Assembly (NCBI GenBank): GCA_016207095.1
Contig: JACQQF010000016.1
Location: 1-43,498 of the forward strand
DNA: 43,498 bases
DNA from: Candidatus Methylomirabilota bacterium
GTDB lineage: Bacteria; Methylomirabilota; Methylomirabilia; Methylomirabilales; Methylomirabilaceae
Reading direction: 5' to 3'
Each line of letters starts with the position of its first letter. Positions within the stretch are counted from its first letter, which is position 1. The notes under the pieces were generated by a model. The model was not told where the DNA came from. It ran no database searches and saw only the letters and a list, made by a program, of their open reading frames with translations. This document shows positions 1-6,852 of this stretch, one piece after another. The position numbers were made by a program, and so were the translations under genes.

Positions 1-2
1 AC

Positions 3-359
3 TTTATCCACATGATCCAGGGCCATATGTATATTGGCCCGGAGGAGAAGCCCGGCGAGAAGCCAGACAAAATGCCCCTGTATGCGGATAAGCCGTTGGA
101 AGGCTATGTGAACTACAGGCCGGGGACCGCTGGCAAAACAGCGCCCTTCGAGTGCATACCCAGGCATTTCCTCCTGGGGAAAGCCGACATGGTCAAGTTC
201 AGCATCCGGGGCAGGCCGGTGCGTGGATGGCGTCCTCAGCCGCCGTCCGCCGGTATCGCCGGAACCTTCGGTTACAAATGGGATATCCAGAAGCTTTCCC
301 CCGAGGTATGGCAGGAGTATCAGGAGAAGCGGAAGAAGGGTGAAGTGAAGGATTGGTGA
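3..359 (+). CDS. small protein of unknown function, possibly cut by the window start
   Basis: The frame is open from the first bases, so the gene may begin before the window. The first Met is at base 12 and gives 115 residues. The product is rich in Pro, Gly and Lys, with several aromatic residues and a charged C-terminus (EKRKKGEVKDW). I recognise no domain. It is followed after 20 bases by another small gene on the same strand, so these genes probably form the tail of an operon that lies mostly outside the window. Coding status rests on length and spacing only. Confidence 0.5.
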   Translation, partial: FIHMIQGHMYIGPEEKPGEKPDKMPLYADKPLEGYVNYRPGTAGKTAPFECIPRHFLLGKADMVKFSIRGRPVRGWRPQPPSAGIAGTFGYKWDIQKLSPEVWQEYQEKRKKGEVKDW

Positions 360-379
360 GGATAGGGAGCGAGCAGTAG

Positions 380-874
380 ATGCCGGAACCGAGAGGGAAA
401 GGGGCGGGTAAGGGTAGGCGTGCTGCTCGGGGAAAGGGAGTTGCGAAGGGGCGCAGGCCCAAGGCTAAAGGAACCAAGCCGGTTGCCCGGCGAGCCGTAG
501 CCCCGAAGAAGCGGGGCAAGCCGCTGGTTCCCAAGCCCGCTGGTCCCGCGGTCCCCGCTGCCGTTCCGAAGCCCGGTGTTGAGAAGAGAAAGGAGGCTGG
601 CATGGCCAAACAGGCAGAATTGACCCCTGAACAATTCATGGCCTCGCTTATTGCTCCGGAGTACAGCCGTGAGACGGGGCATCTATGCTGGGATTGCAAG
701 CACTTCAAGCCGGTTCAGAAAGGCTCCAAGTTCCCACCGGCAGACACCATCGGCTGGTGCACGCAGATCCACTGGCCCTTCTACTGGTGCATTACCGACT
801 TCAACGTCGTCAAGAAGTGTTACGCCCATGAAAAGGGTGTCTATGCGCCCTTTCAACCGGCTAGATTCCCATAA
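380..874 (+). CDS. Cys-rich small protein with basic low-complexity N-terminus
   Basis: The full frame gives 164 residues. Residues 1-74 are almost entirely Lys, Arg, Pro, Ala and Gly, like a disordered nucleic-acid-binding tail. Residues 75-164 form a compact domain with a CWDC pair followed by three further Cys near aromatic residues (WC, WC, KKC), which suggests an Fe-S or Zn site. A strong Shine-Dalgarno (GGAGG, about 592-596) sits just before an internal ATG at 602, so a 90-residue form starting there is likely and may be the main product. The CxxCxxF pattern loosely recalls the HiPIP-like small subunits of glycyl-radical fumarate-adding enzymes, but no such catalytic subunit is in the window and I do not assign that role. 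Confidence 0.55.
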   Translation: MPEPRGKGAGKGRRAARGKGVAKGRRPKAKGTKPVARRAVAPKKRGKPLVPKPAGPAVPAAVPKPGVEKRKEAGMAKQAELTPEQFMASLIAPEYSRETGHLCWDCKHFKPVQKGSKFPPADTIGWCTQIHWPFYWCITDFNVVKKCYAHEKGVYAPFQPARFP

Positions 875-883
875 GGCATTAGC

Positions 884-1177
884 GTGGAGGAAAACGTCCA
901 AAGAGAAGTGGAAACCCTCAAGGGGATGGTGCTTACCTGGAAGAGGAGTTATCTCGGGTGGGCACCCTCCGACGGGGGAGGTGAGTTCCTGGCTCAAGAG
1001 TTCTTGGAAGAGATCGAGTCGTACGTCTATCCCTACGTACGGAGGATGTCCGAGTGCGACTACCTCAGCGGACCTGAGGCGAAGGAGTTCCTCGACTTTT
1101 GCTACAACCAGGTCGAGGTTCTTCGCGACGCATTGAGGGAAGCCGAGGGCAAAGAACTTCACAAAAGAGGAGAGTAG
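884..1177 (+). CDS. small acidic helical protein of unknown function
   Basis: This 97-residue frame begins with GTG ten bases after the preceding stop. It is acidic and probably mostly helical, with a Tyr-rich middle (ESYVYPYVRRM) and two Cys. No domain was recognised. Its tight spacing with the genes on both sides and its shared strand argue that it is real and co-transcribed. It ends two bases before the next start codon, so translational coupling is likely. Confidence 0.5.
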   Translation: MEENVQREVETLKGMVLTWKRSYLGWAPSDGGGEFLAQEFLEEIESYVYPYVRRMSECDYLSGPEAKEFLDFCYNQVEVLRDALREAEGKELHKRGE

Positions 1178-1179
1178 AC

Positions 1180-1599
1180 ATGCCTGAGAAATGTCGTGTG
1201 GGTGTTTGTGGGTTCGATCCCATGATCGTGAAAGGATACGTGAAGACGGGGGAGAGAGCCTTGTGGTGGCACATCTCGGACGAACTATCCGAGGAATACA
1301 AGGTCAAGCCGGGTGATACCGTCTCGGGCAAGGTACTGGCGATCTACGATGGAACGGGGACGAAGACCGCATCCCCGAATGAGCCCTTTGAATGGAAGGT
1401 GTCCAAGGAGTCGGGCCTTGCGGTCCTGTTGCCGCCTGAGGCAATAACCAAACACCAGCTCTCGGCGTTTCACTTCCTGGAGCTGTTCATCGAGAACGTT
1501 GGTGACAAAGCGGTCTACCCGGGTAAGGAGCAGATGAGCTCCAAATGGTGGCCCGACGAGAAAATGAAGCTCGATTACAAGGTCAGTTACATAGCTTGA
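1180..1599 (+). CDS. small beta-rich protein of unknown function
   Basis: The ATG at 1180 follows a GAGGAG Shine-Dalgarno and gives 139 residues. An upstream extension of the frame to 1099 overlaps the previous gene and is probably not used. The protein has alternating hydrophobic strands and a KPGDTVSGKVLAIYDG segment typical of a small beta-barrel, plus an aromatic C-terminal part. I cannot name the family. It is the last of four consecutive small genes and is followed by a hairpin terminator. Confidence 0.55.
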   Translation: MPEKCRVGVCGFDPMIVKGYVKTGERALWWHISDELSEEYKVKPGDTVSGKVLAIYDGTGTKTASPNEPFEWKVSKESGLAVLLPPEAITKHQLSAFHFLELFIENVGDKAVYPGKEQMSSKWWPDEKMKLDYKVSYIA

Positions 1600-1690
1600 T
1601 GACAATGTAAGATCAATCCTCTCTCCTCCGCAAGCTTCTACCTCCGACTCTCTTCCCCATTAGGGGAGAGGCAGGGTTAAATCGTTTGTA

Positions 1691-1734
1691 TCCCCCTCTC
1701 CTGATTTCTTTTCACCAGGGGAGGGGGATTTCTT
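1691..1734 (+). terminator. hairpin terminator after the small-gene cluster
   Basis: Arms at 1691-1703 and 1716-1728 pair over 13 positions with one G-T wobble around a 12-base loop, and a T-rich run follows. A second weaker G/C-tract hairpin lies just upstream (1650-1670). The location between two co-directional gene groups fits transcription termination. Confidence 0.6.
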
Positions 1735-1786
1735 ATCCCGATTACCTGTGTAGATTACTTGTATGTGAACGGAAAGAGATGTAGCA

Positions 1787-1792
1787 TATAAT
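1787..1792 (+). promoter_or_regulatory. candidate -10 element of the ubiquitin-like operon
   Basis: A perfect TATAAT lies 20 bases before the ATG of the first gene of the cluster, which would give a very short leader. No good -35 hexamer is visible at 17 bases spacing (TGTGAA is there), so activator dependence is possible. The surrounding 1735-1812 stretch is distinctly AT-rich. Confidence 0.45.
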
Positions 1793-1812
1793 CAAGAGCA
1801 GAGGGAGCGACT

Positions 1813-3009
1813 ATGACCAGCACAAGCGAAGTCGAGCAAGAGCGGGAGCCTCAGCACCCTGGCTGGCAGCCTCTAGCGAGCGTTCTCAACACAACAACTC
1901 CATTTTTTGAGAAATTCCTTTTCCTGCGGGGATATGGAAACTTTGCCTCCAACATTTACCTCATCATGGGGGACTATCTGACGATAGTGGATGCGGGCAA
2001 CGATTACACGGCATTTATGGACCTTTTCAGACTCAAGCTCAAGCCGGAGGACATCAAGAAGATTGTCATCACTCACGGACACCCCGACCATGCGATGGGG
2101 GCGTTTGAGCTTTTAAGATCGTATCCGATTATCAGGGAGAGTGGGGGGCTTGAGCTGATACTCCATGAAGCGGCGCCCAGCCAGCTTAAGGAGGGGGTGA
2201 AAGAATTCGGCTCCCGCGTCACCGAGGTGAGGGGCGGAGAGACTCTTGAGTTGAGCGGCATTGAATGGGAGGTGATTCACACGCCCGGCCATACCATAGA
2301 CGGGATATGTCTTTATCACCCCCTGACTAAAACGGTCTTTACTGGCGATATGGCATTACCCTACGCGGTGGGCGCGCCTGACAAATATGCCGGAGGAAGT
2401 CTGGAGCACTACTTATTCGGATTGAAGGCATTACTCAAGTGGGAGATTGAAAATGTCCTCCCCGGCCACGGCCTACCCGTAGCTCCTGGTGGGAGAAAAA
2501 TCGTCGAGGAGACCTACGAATGTGTGATGATGAAGATCATCGGGGTCGAACCCCAAACCACCACATGGATGGCAGGAGCGACGGCTCTCGCGCAACGGGG
2601 GCTTTTGGAGGAGGCCGTATTTTGCTGCGATAAAGAGATGGCCCGCAATCCGGAACATGTGAGGGCTCTCAAGCTAAAGGCTCTCTGTCTCAATGACCTC
2701 GGACAGTCTCATCAGGCCCTTGAGATCCTTGATAAATTGGGACAACTCAGCTCAAGCGACGACTCTTTCATCTTCATCGGCAAAGGGTATGCGCTGCTGG
2801 GGCTTGGCAAGTACCACGAAAGCATCAATTGCTTTGACGAGGCGTTGAGGATCAAGCCCGGCATGAAAGACGCGCTGGTGTACAAAGGGATGGCCCTGTA
2901 TCTCGCCGGGAACCATGAAGCGGCAATGGACATCGAGCAGTTCAGAACGGAGTTTGTGGGGAGATTCAAGGAAGAATTACTGAAGAAAAAGCAACCTTCA
3001 CATGAATAG
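1813..3009 (+). CDS. metallo-beta-lactamase-fold hydrolase with C-terminal TPRs
   Basis: This 398-residue protein starts with an MBL-fold domain (about 35-235). The metal ligands are all visible: THGHPDH (H88, H90, D92, H93), H161 in HTPGH, D180 in TGDM and H220 in PGHG. Residues about 255-375 form tetratricopeptide repeats. The fold covers thioesterases, glyoxalase II-like enzymes, lactonases and nucleases; the single GHG motif and short insert are closer to glyoxalase/lactonase-like members than to beta-CASP nucleases. It leads a co-directional cluster with E1, E2, Ubl and JAMM genes. A role in hydrolysing a Ubl thioester or an unrelated metabolite is only inference. A promoter-like TATAAT lies just upstream. 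Confidence 0.85.
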   Translation: MTSTSEVEQEREPQHPGWQPLASVLNTTTPFFEKFLFLRGYGNFASNIYLIMGDYLTIVDAGNDYTAFMDLFRLKLKPEDIKKIVITHGHPDHAMGAFELLRSYPIIRESGGLELILHEAAPSQLKEGVKEFGSRVTEVRGGETLELSGIEWEVIHTPGHTIDGICLYHPLTKTVFTGDMALPYAVGAPDKYAGGSLEHYLFGLKALLKWEIENVLPGHGLPVAPGGRKIVEETYECVMMKIIGVEPQTTTWMAGATALAQRGLLEEAVFCCDKEMARNPEHVRALKLKALCLNDLGQSHQALEILDKLGQLSSSDDSFIFIGKGYALLGLGKYHESINCFDEALRIKPGMKDALVYKGMALYLAGNHEAAMDIEQFRTEFVGRFKEELLKKKQPSHE

Positions 3010-3065
3010 TCGAAATGGCCAACTCCATACGATCAATGCCAAAAGAACAGTGAGGTATCAGTGAT

Positions 3066-3452
3066 ATGGAGGAACCAAGAAGAGCCCTACAAACGGAAGT
3101 ACTGGAACAGGTGCTGCCGCTCGTCCTTGAAATCATACCAGGACAGGCAGGCGAAGGATTAATTGACATATATGAACCGGGTAGCTACGAGGGTCAATCT
3201 CTTCGGAAGCTGTGTGAGAAGACGCTCGGCAACAAAAATTGGAGCATAGAGGAACAACAAATAGTGGAGGATATCTACAGACAACTCGACGGTGGAAGGC
3301 TCCTCTGCAGAGGACGACAAATCGAGGATACGGCTCTGCAGTACACTGTAGTTGAAGAAACTGACGCTGGAGAAAAATACCTCTACGTACCGATCCGGGC
3401 CATTAAACCCCAAGAGGGGGGACTCTATCCCTCCAAAAAGACCACCAGGTGA
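3066..3452 (+). CDS. ubiquitin-like (beta-grasp) modifier precursor with internal Gly-Gly
   Basis: The protein has 128 residues. Residues about 18-119 follow the ubiquitin pattern: two strands, a long helix region, then a segment RLLCRGRQIEDT that lines up with ubiquitin RLIFAGKQLEDG, and a final strand running into EGG. Gly118-Gly119 is followed by a 9-residue tail (LYPSKKTTR). That is the arrangement of a modifier precursor that must be trimmed to expose the diglycine. The JAMM protease encoded downstream is the obvious candidate for trimming, and the E1 and E2 for activation and transfer. Similarity was judged by eye, so identity to ubiquitin is low and the fold needs confirmation. The C-terminal strand is longer than in ubiquitin. 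It is the second gene of the cluster. Confidence 0.75.
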   Translation: MEEPRRALQTEVLEQVLPLVLEIIPGQAGEGLIDIYEPGSYEGQSLRKLCEKTLGNKNWSIEEQQIVEDIYRQLDGGRLLCRGRQIEDTALQYTVVEETDAGEKYLYVPIRAIKPQEGGLYPSKKTTR

Positions 3453-3464
3453 GAGAACCTCAAG

Positions 3465-3638
3465 ATGGACAAGCCGGAAAGGAAAAAATGGGACCCGAAT
3501 TGCCCGAAATGCAAAGAGGAGTTACAACGAGTCCTGGAGCTCTCTGAAGGGATATATGATGAGGTAGACCACGGGGCTGGGCTGTACCGGTTGTGTCCCC
3601 CGGATTACTGTAACCACGAAAGCAAGCAAGAGGCCTGA
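3465..3638 (+). CDS. 57-residue Zn-ribbon-like protein
   Basis: This short ORF begins 12 bases after the Ubl gene and encodes 57 residues. A CPKC pair (C13, C16) and a C-x4-C pair (C44, C49), with a nearby Asp and His, would make one Zn-binding knuckle arrangement. Between them lies a predicted helix. Very small treble-clef or Zn-ribbon proteins can act as adaptors or E3-like factors in ubiquitin systems, but nothing here proves that. The start is supported by position and by the absence of another ORF in the gap. A purely structural role remains possible. Confidence 0.55.
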   Translation: MDKPERKKWDPNCPKCKEELQRVLELSEGIYDEVDHGAGLYRLCPPDYCNHESKQEA

Positions 3639-3661
3639 CCCGGAAATACGATATCTCTCTG

Positions 3662-4885
3662 GTGAAGTGGCGAATGCGGCATCTGTTGGACTCTGATCTT
3701 GAACTTGTGGTCGAATCAGGATTTATCTACGTCCCACTCTTGTTGGATCCAGCTATAGAAAGAGAAATTCACACCCTCCCGAAACCAGACACCCTCATTC
3801 AGGGCGACGGCAAACTCTTCATAAAGACACTGAGCCTACAATCCGTGGTGGAGAACTACGAGAAAATCGATACGGATGTCTACAAACAGCTCAGGAACGC
3901 ATGTCAGCAAAAATATCGCCATGCTCTGGGTCTGAATGGAATATCGATAAGCGAAAAACTGAGAACAATACTGTTCCACGTAATGCCTCATTTCATTAGG
4001 AGGCACAAAAGCCTAGAACGGAAGAGGCGTAGCGAAGAAGAACTACTGGACTTGATCGGGGAGAGGATCAATCTCGCGGCGAGGTATCACGAAGATGCAG
4101 CTAAAATCCTCGACACAGATTCACTGCGGGAAGCGCTTCACGACCTGGAAGAACAAGGGGTAACGGTAGTTCCACCAAAGGATGGACAGATCGCAGCTCC
4201 GAAACTGCGGGAATGGCTCCTTCAGACATTAGAGCTGAAAATAGTGGACAACGAAAAGGGCCGTCTCAGACAAGCGCTGTACGAACGGGAGCAATTCGGC
4301 GAGGCGCAAAGGAAGCACCTCGCAATCCTGCTGTATATTGCTGAGAAAGGTTCCTTAGCGATAGATGGTTTTGGATTTTTCAGGATGGGCATGACCGATG
4401 AGTACATCGTATACAAGCACACGGGAGAATACGCCCTAAAAGATTACTACGGTCGCAACTACTTATTTCCTGATTGCAGAGTAGGTGTTTCCACCATTGT
4501 CCCCCTCAAGCCTGTCGTGCTGGAAACGTACAAACATCCATTCCTGGAAGGGTACGATTCACGGCAGCCGATCTGCTTGCGAGGTTACAGCCCCCCAAAA
4601 GTCTTCACTGCAGCGAACGCAATCAACGCATTGCAAGAGGGCATCAATGCATTGCTCTATGGCTACAGCAGCAGACGCCGCAATGGCTATCACAGCCTTG
4701 ATCAAATAACGAGGCTTGCTAGGACCGTCGATGTAGATGACGACATACTGCCCGATCACGAGGACTACCCGGTGATCTCAACGAGGCATGCACGGACTGT
4801 CAATTTCGATGATTACCGTGTCTCAAGCGATCACCCTAGAATCGCATCTGGACAAGTTGAGACCACAAATAATTACACCCCATAA
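3662..4885 (+). CDS. E2-like (UBC-fold) conjugating enzyme with helical N-terminal extension
   Basis: The protein has 407 residues from GTG 3662, or 403 from ATG 3674. Residues 1 to about 220 are mostly helical and unrecognised. Residues about 225-345 follow the E2 layout: a beta-meander (YYGRNYLFPDCRVGV), a Pro-Lys-Pro turn (LKPVVLETYKHPF) that parallels the E2 PPKVxFxTxxxHPN segment, then H292-P293 and Cys305 in PICL, followed by YSPPKVFTAANAINAL like the E2 WSPALTI helix. His-to-Cys spacing is 13, three longer than in classical E2s. C305 is the predicted thioester site. The last 60 residues are hydrophilic and probably disordered. The gene lies between the Ubl and the E1/JAMM genes, which supports the assignment; the match itself is by motif and not by search. 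Confidence 0.72.
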   Translation: MKWRMRHLLDSDLELVVESGFIYVPLLLDPAIEREIHTLPKPDTLIQGDGKLFIKTLSLQSVVENYEKIDTDVYKQLRNACQQKYRHALGLNGISISEKLRTILFHVMPHFIRRHKSLERKRRSEEELLDLIGERINLAARYHEDAAKILDTDSLREALHDLEEQGVTVVPPKDGQIAAPKLREWLLQTLELKIVDNEKGRLRQALYEREQFGEAQRKHLAILLYIAEKGSLAIDGFGFFRMGMTDEYIVYKHTGEYALKDYYGRNYLFPDCRVGVSTIVPLKPVVLETYKHPFLEGYDSRQPICLRGYSPPKVFTAANAINALQEGINALLYGYSSRRRNGYHSLDQITRLARTVDVDDDILPDHEDYPVISTRHARTVNFDDYRVSSDHPRIASGQVETTNNYTP

Positions 4886-4899
4886 CACCCCCACCCGTC

Positions 4900-4923
4900 C
4901 CCTCCCCCTTCAAAGGGGGAGGG
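4900..4923. repeat. G/C-tract palindrome between the E2-like and coiled-coil genes
   Basis: Perfect 11-base arms (4900-4910 and 4913-4923) are separated by two bases, inside a C- then G-rich tract in the 63-base gap. Similar tracts occur at 1650-1728. It has no T-run, so it may attenuate rather than end transcription, or may be a dispersed intergenic repeat. Confidence 0.5.
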
Positions 4924-4948
4924 TGAGGGAGGGGGTTAGGAGGGTGCC

Positions 4949-5281
4949 ATGGAAGCAAAGAACAGAGACTTAAAGAAAAAGATTGAAGAAGAAAGACTTA
5001 AGAACAAAAAACTCACGACAATGGAGCCCTTGGCAGTGGAGCCGGAAGAATGGCAGTCCTTCCGGAGGATGGCCCAGCCTCTCGAGAATGAGCACCTTGA
5101 GCTCCGGGTGCTCCTGCGAGATGCCGAAGCGGCCCTTCGAGCTAATCCTGAGGATGAATATCTCAAGACCAGGGTGGCCTATCTCAAGAAGCGACTGGAG
5201 GAGCTGGAAAAGAATGCCCCTTGGATTTCCTCAGATGGATCGTGGGAGTACCTGCTTTGGGGCGACGTCTGGGGATGTTAA
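4949..5281 (+). CDS. coiled-coil protein of the ubiquitin-like cluster
   Basis: The ATG at 4949 is preceded by an AGGAGG Shine-Dalgarno and gives 110 residues. The first 30 residues are almost all charged, and heptad-like Leu/Ala spacing runs through about residue 92, predicting a long coiled coil. The C-terminus is aromatic (SWEYLLWGDVWGC). No family was recognised. The stop overlaps the start of the next gene, so the two are translationally coupled. An adaptor or dimerisation role in the conjugation machinery is inference from position. Confidence 0.65.
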   Translation: MEAKNRDLKKKIEEERLKNKKLTTMEPLAVEPEEWQSFRRMAQPLENEHLELRVLLRDAEAALRANPEDEYLKTRVAYLKKRLEELEKNAPWISSDGSWEYLLWGDVWGC

Positions 5282-5745
5282 GCGTGGATTTGTTAAGACA
5301 CCTAAAAAGCGAGCGGGCGCAGAAGAAAACAAAGGAGCCCTTTCGTCGCGCGCTCTTTGACAGGATCAATAGTCTTGTTATGAAGTATGCTCTTGGGGAG
5401 ACGTTCTTAGAAAGACTCGGTAATTTCACAGATGATCTGCTCAGAGAAAGCGTGGAGTTCGACCGTCTGAAAGCGAAGGCGCATTTTGAACCTCCGTTGT
5501 TTTCTTTATCAACTGAAGAGGAATATCGTGTGACGAAGGCAATTATAAAGAAAGTCAATAATCCATACCTCCATTTCGTGAATTCACCGGATGAGATACT
5601 TATGTGCGGACCGCTTTTCAGTCGTAACCCCTTCCTTGGGCCTGATCAACTCGCACGCTACCATTTCGAAACCCTCCTGCTCTATGAACTGGCCAAGGAG
5701 AATCCAGGAGAGTTGGAAACACCAGGTGTAAATCACGGTGGTTGA
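5275..5745 (+). CDS. helical protein ending in Gly-Gly
   Basis: From ATG 5275, which overlaps the preceding stop, the product has 156 residues; the frame extends upstream to 5221 inside the previous gene. It is predicted mostly helical with one short strand region (EILMCGPLFS). The last residues are GVNHGG, so it ends in a bare diglycine like a mature ubiquitin-like modifier, although I do not see a beta-grasp fold. It could be a second conjugable protein, an adaptor for the AAA+ ATPase that follows three bases later, or the ending may be coincidence. No family was recognised. Confidence 0.6.
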   Translation: MLSVDLLRHLKSERAQKKTKEPFRRALFDRINSLVMKYALGETFLERLGNFTDDLLRESVEFDRLKAKAHFEPPLFSLSTEEEYRVTKAIIKKVNNPYLHFVNSPDEILMCGPLFSRNPFLGPDQLARYHFETLLLYELAKENPGELETPGVNHGG

Positions 5746-5748
5746 AAA

Positions 5749-6852
5749 ATGACAGACAGGATATCGGAACAAAGCCGGCAGCACATCAGAGAAAAGATTG
5801 GAGAACTGAGGGAGCACCAAATAAGCGAAACAGTGCAGCAAATCATAGAATTTAACAAGACACCGGTTGATATCAAGGCGTATATCGACAAGTTTGTGGT
5901 TGGACAAGAAAAAGGGAAAAAGGTCATCGCCACAGCAATAGCTTTTCACTACAGGAGGTTGGGCACCGCGCTGAAGCAGACGATAGGAGAAAACGGAGAA
6001 GATATTGGCGTCGCACTGCGAAACACGAGGACTCCAAAAGCTAACATCTTGATGATAGGACCTACCGGATGCGGTAAAACTTACACTGGCGAAATGGCTT
6101 CTAGATTGGTGGGGGTCCCTTTCGGCATACAAGACCTGACCAAATTTAGTGAAGTGGGCTACGTCGGACAGAACGTCAGCGACATACTCGTGGACCTTCT
6201 CATATCGGCTGGTGGAAACCCGCATGTTGCACAAATGGGAATCGTATATTTGGATGAGATTGACAAGATCGCAACTGAGCTCGTTGTGTACAAGGACGTG
6301 TCCGGAAGGGGTGTTCAAAAAGGGCTCCTGAAGCTGGTCGAAGGCGCGGAAAATACCATTGACCTGGGTAAGGAAAGGATCTCTCTATCCACCAGACACG
6401 TCCTGTTCATTGCAGGAGGGGTTTATGAGAATCTCGACAGTATCGTCAAAAACCGCATGGCCAAGCATGGTCTTGAAGGTGATTGGAAAGACTACCTCCT
6501 GGCCGATGACTTAGTAGCCTACGGTATGGAAAGACAGCTCATGGGGAGATTCCCTGTACGAGTGGTGTACGATCCGCTGACAGTTCAGGATCTCAAGGAC
6601 ATCATGATCAAAAGCGACGACAGCCCGTTGCGAGCCTATGTCAACGACCTCAAAACATGGGGCATCGACTTAACATTCACCGAGGATGCACTGACGGAAG
6701 TAGCCCAGCGTGCTGGGCACGAGGGAACAGGAGCTCGAGGATTGATAAGCATTCTCCATCGGGTGCTCTGTGAAGACATGTACCAGCTTCCTGGCACCTA
6801 TACGGGGGAAGTCGTAGTGGATAAGACTCACCTTTTGGAGAGATTACGGTGA
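5749..6852 (+). CDS. ClpX-like AAA+ unfoldase lacking Zn domain and IGF loop
   Basis: The protein has 367 residues of the ClpX/HslU clade. It shows Walker A GPTGCGKT (104-111), pore loop GYVG (137-140), Walker B IVYLDEIDKIA (165-175), an arginine-finger-like MGRFPV (265-270) and sensor 2 GAR (328-330). The N-terminal Cys4 Zn-binding domain of true ClpX is absent and replaced by about 35 helical residues. Where ClpX carries its IGF loop for docking ClpP, this protein reads GGVYENLDSIVKNRM with no IGF. So it is probably an unfoldase that does not feed ClpP. Its stop overlaps the JAMM gene start (GTGA), which suggests that the two products work together, as the Rpn11 deubiquitinase and the AAA+ ring do in the proteasome. 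No clpP is present nearby. Confidence 0.88.
   Translation: MTDRISEQSRQHIREKIGELREHQISETVQQIIEFNKTPVDIKAYIDKFVVGQEKGKKVIATAIAFHYRRLGTALKQTIGENGEDIGVALRNTRTPKANILMIGPTGCGKTYTGEMASRLVGVPFGIQDLTKFSEVGYVGQNVSDILVDLLISAGGNPHVAQMGIVYLDEIDKIATELVVYKDVSGRGVQKGLLKLVEGAENTIDLGKERISLSTRHVLFIAGGVYENLDSIVKNRMAKHGLEGDWKDYLLADDLVAYGMERQLMGRFPVRVVYDPLTVQDLKDIMIKSDDSPLRAYVNDLKTWGIDLTFTEDALTEVAQRAGHEGTGARGLISILHRVLCEDMYQLPGTYTGEVVVDKTHLLERLR

Noticed and set aside
199..708. 169-residue minus-strand frame
   Set aside because: It lies opposite two plus-strand small genes, has no Shine-Dalgarno or domain, and its Pro/Gly/Arg composition is that of an antisense shadow of a GC-rich frame.
884..1177. UBact/Pup-like modifier
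   Set aside because: It ends RGE, but lacks the disordered Pup-like body and Gly-Gly-Glu/Gln end, and no Pup ligase gene is present.
5749..6852. True ClpX
   Set aside because: The protein lacks the N-terminal Cys4 zinc domain and the IGF loop, is shorter than ClpX, and has no clpP neighbour.
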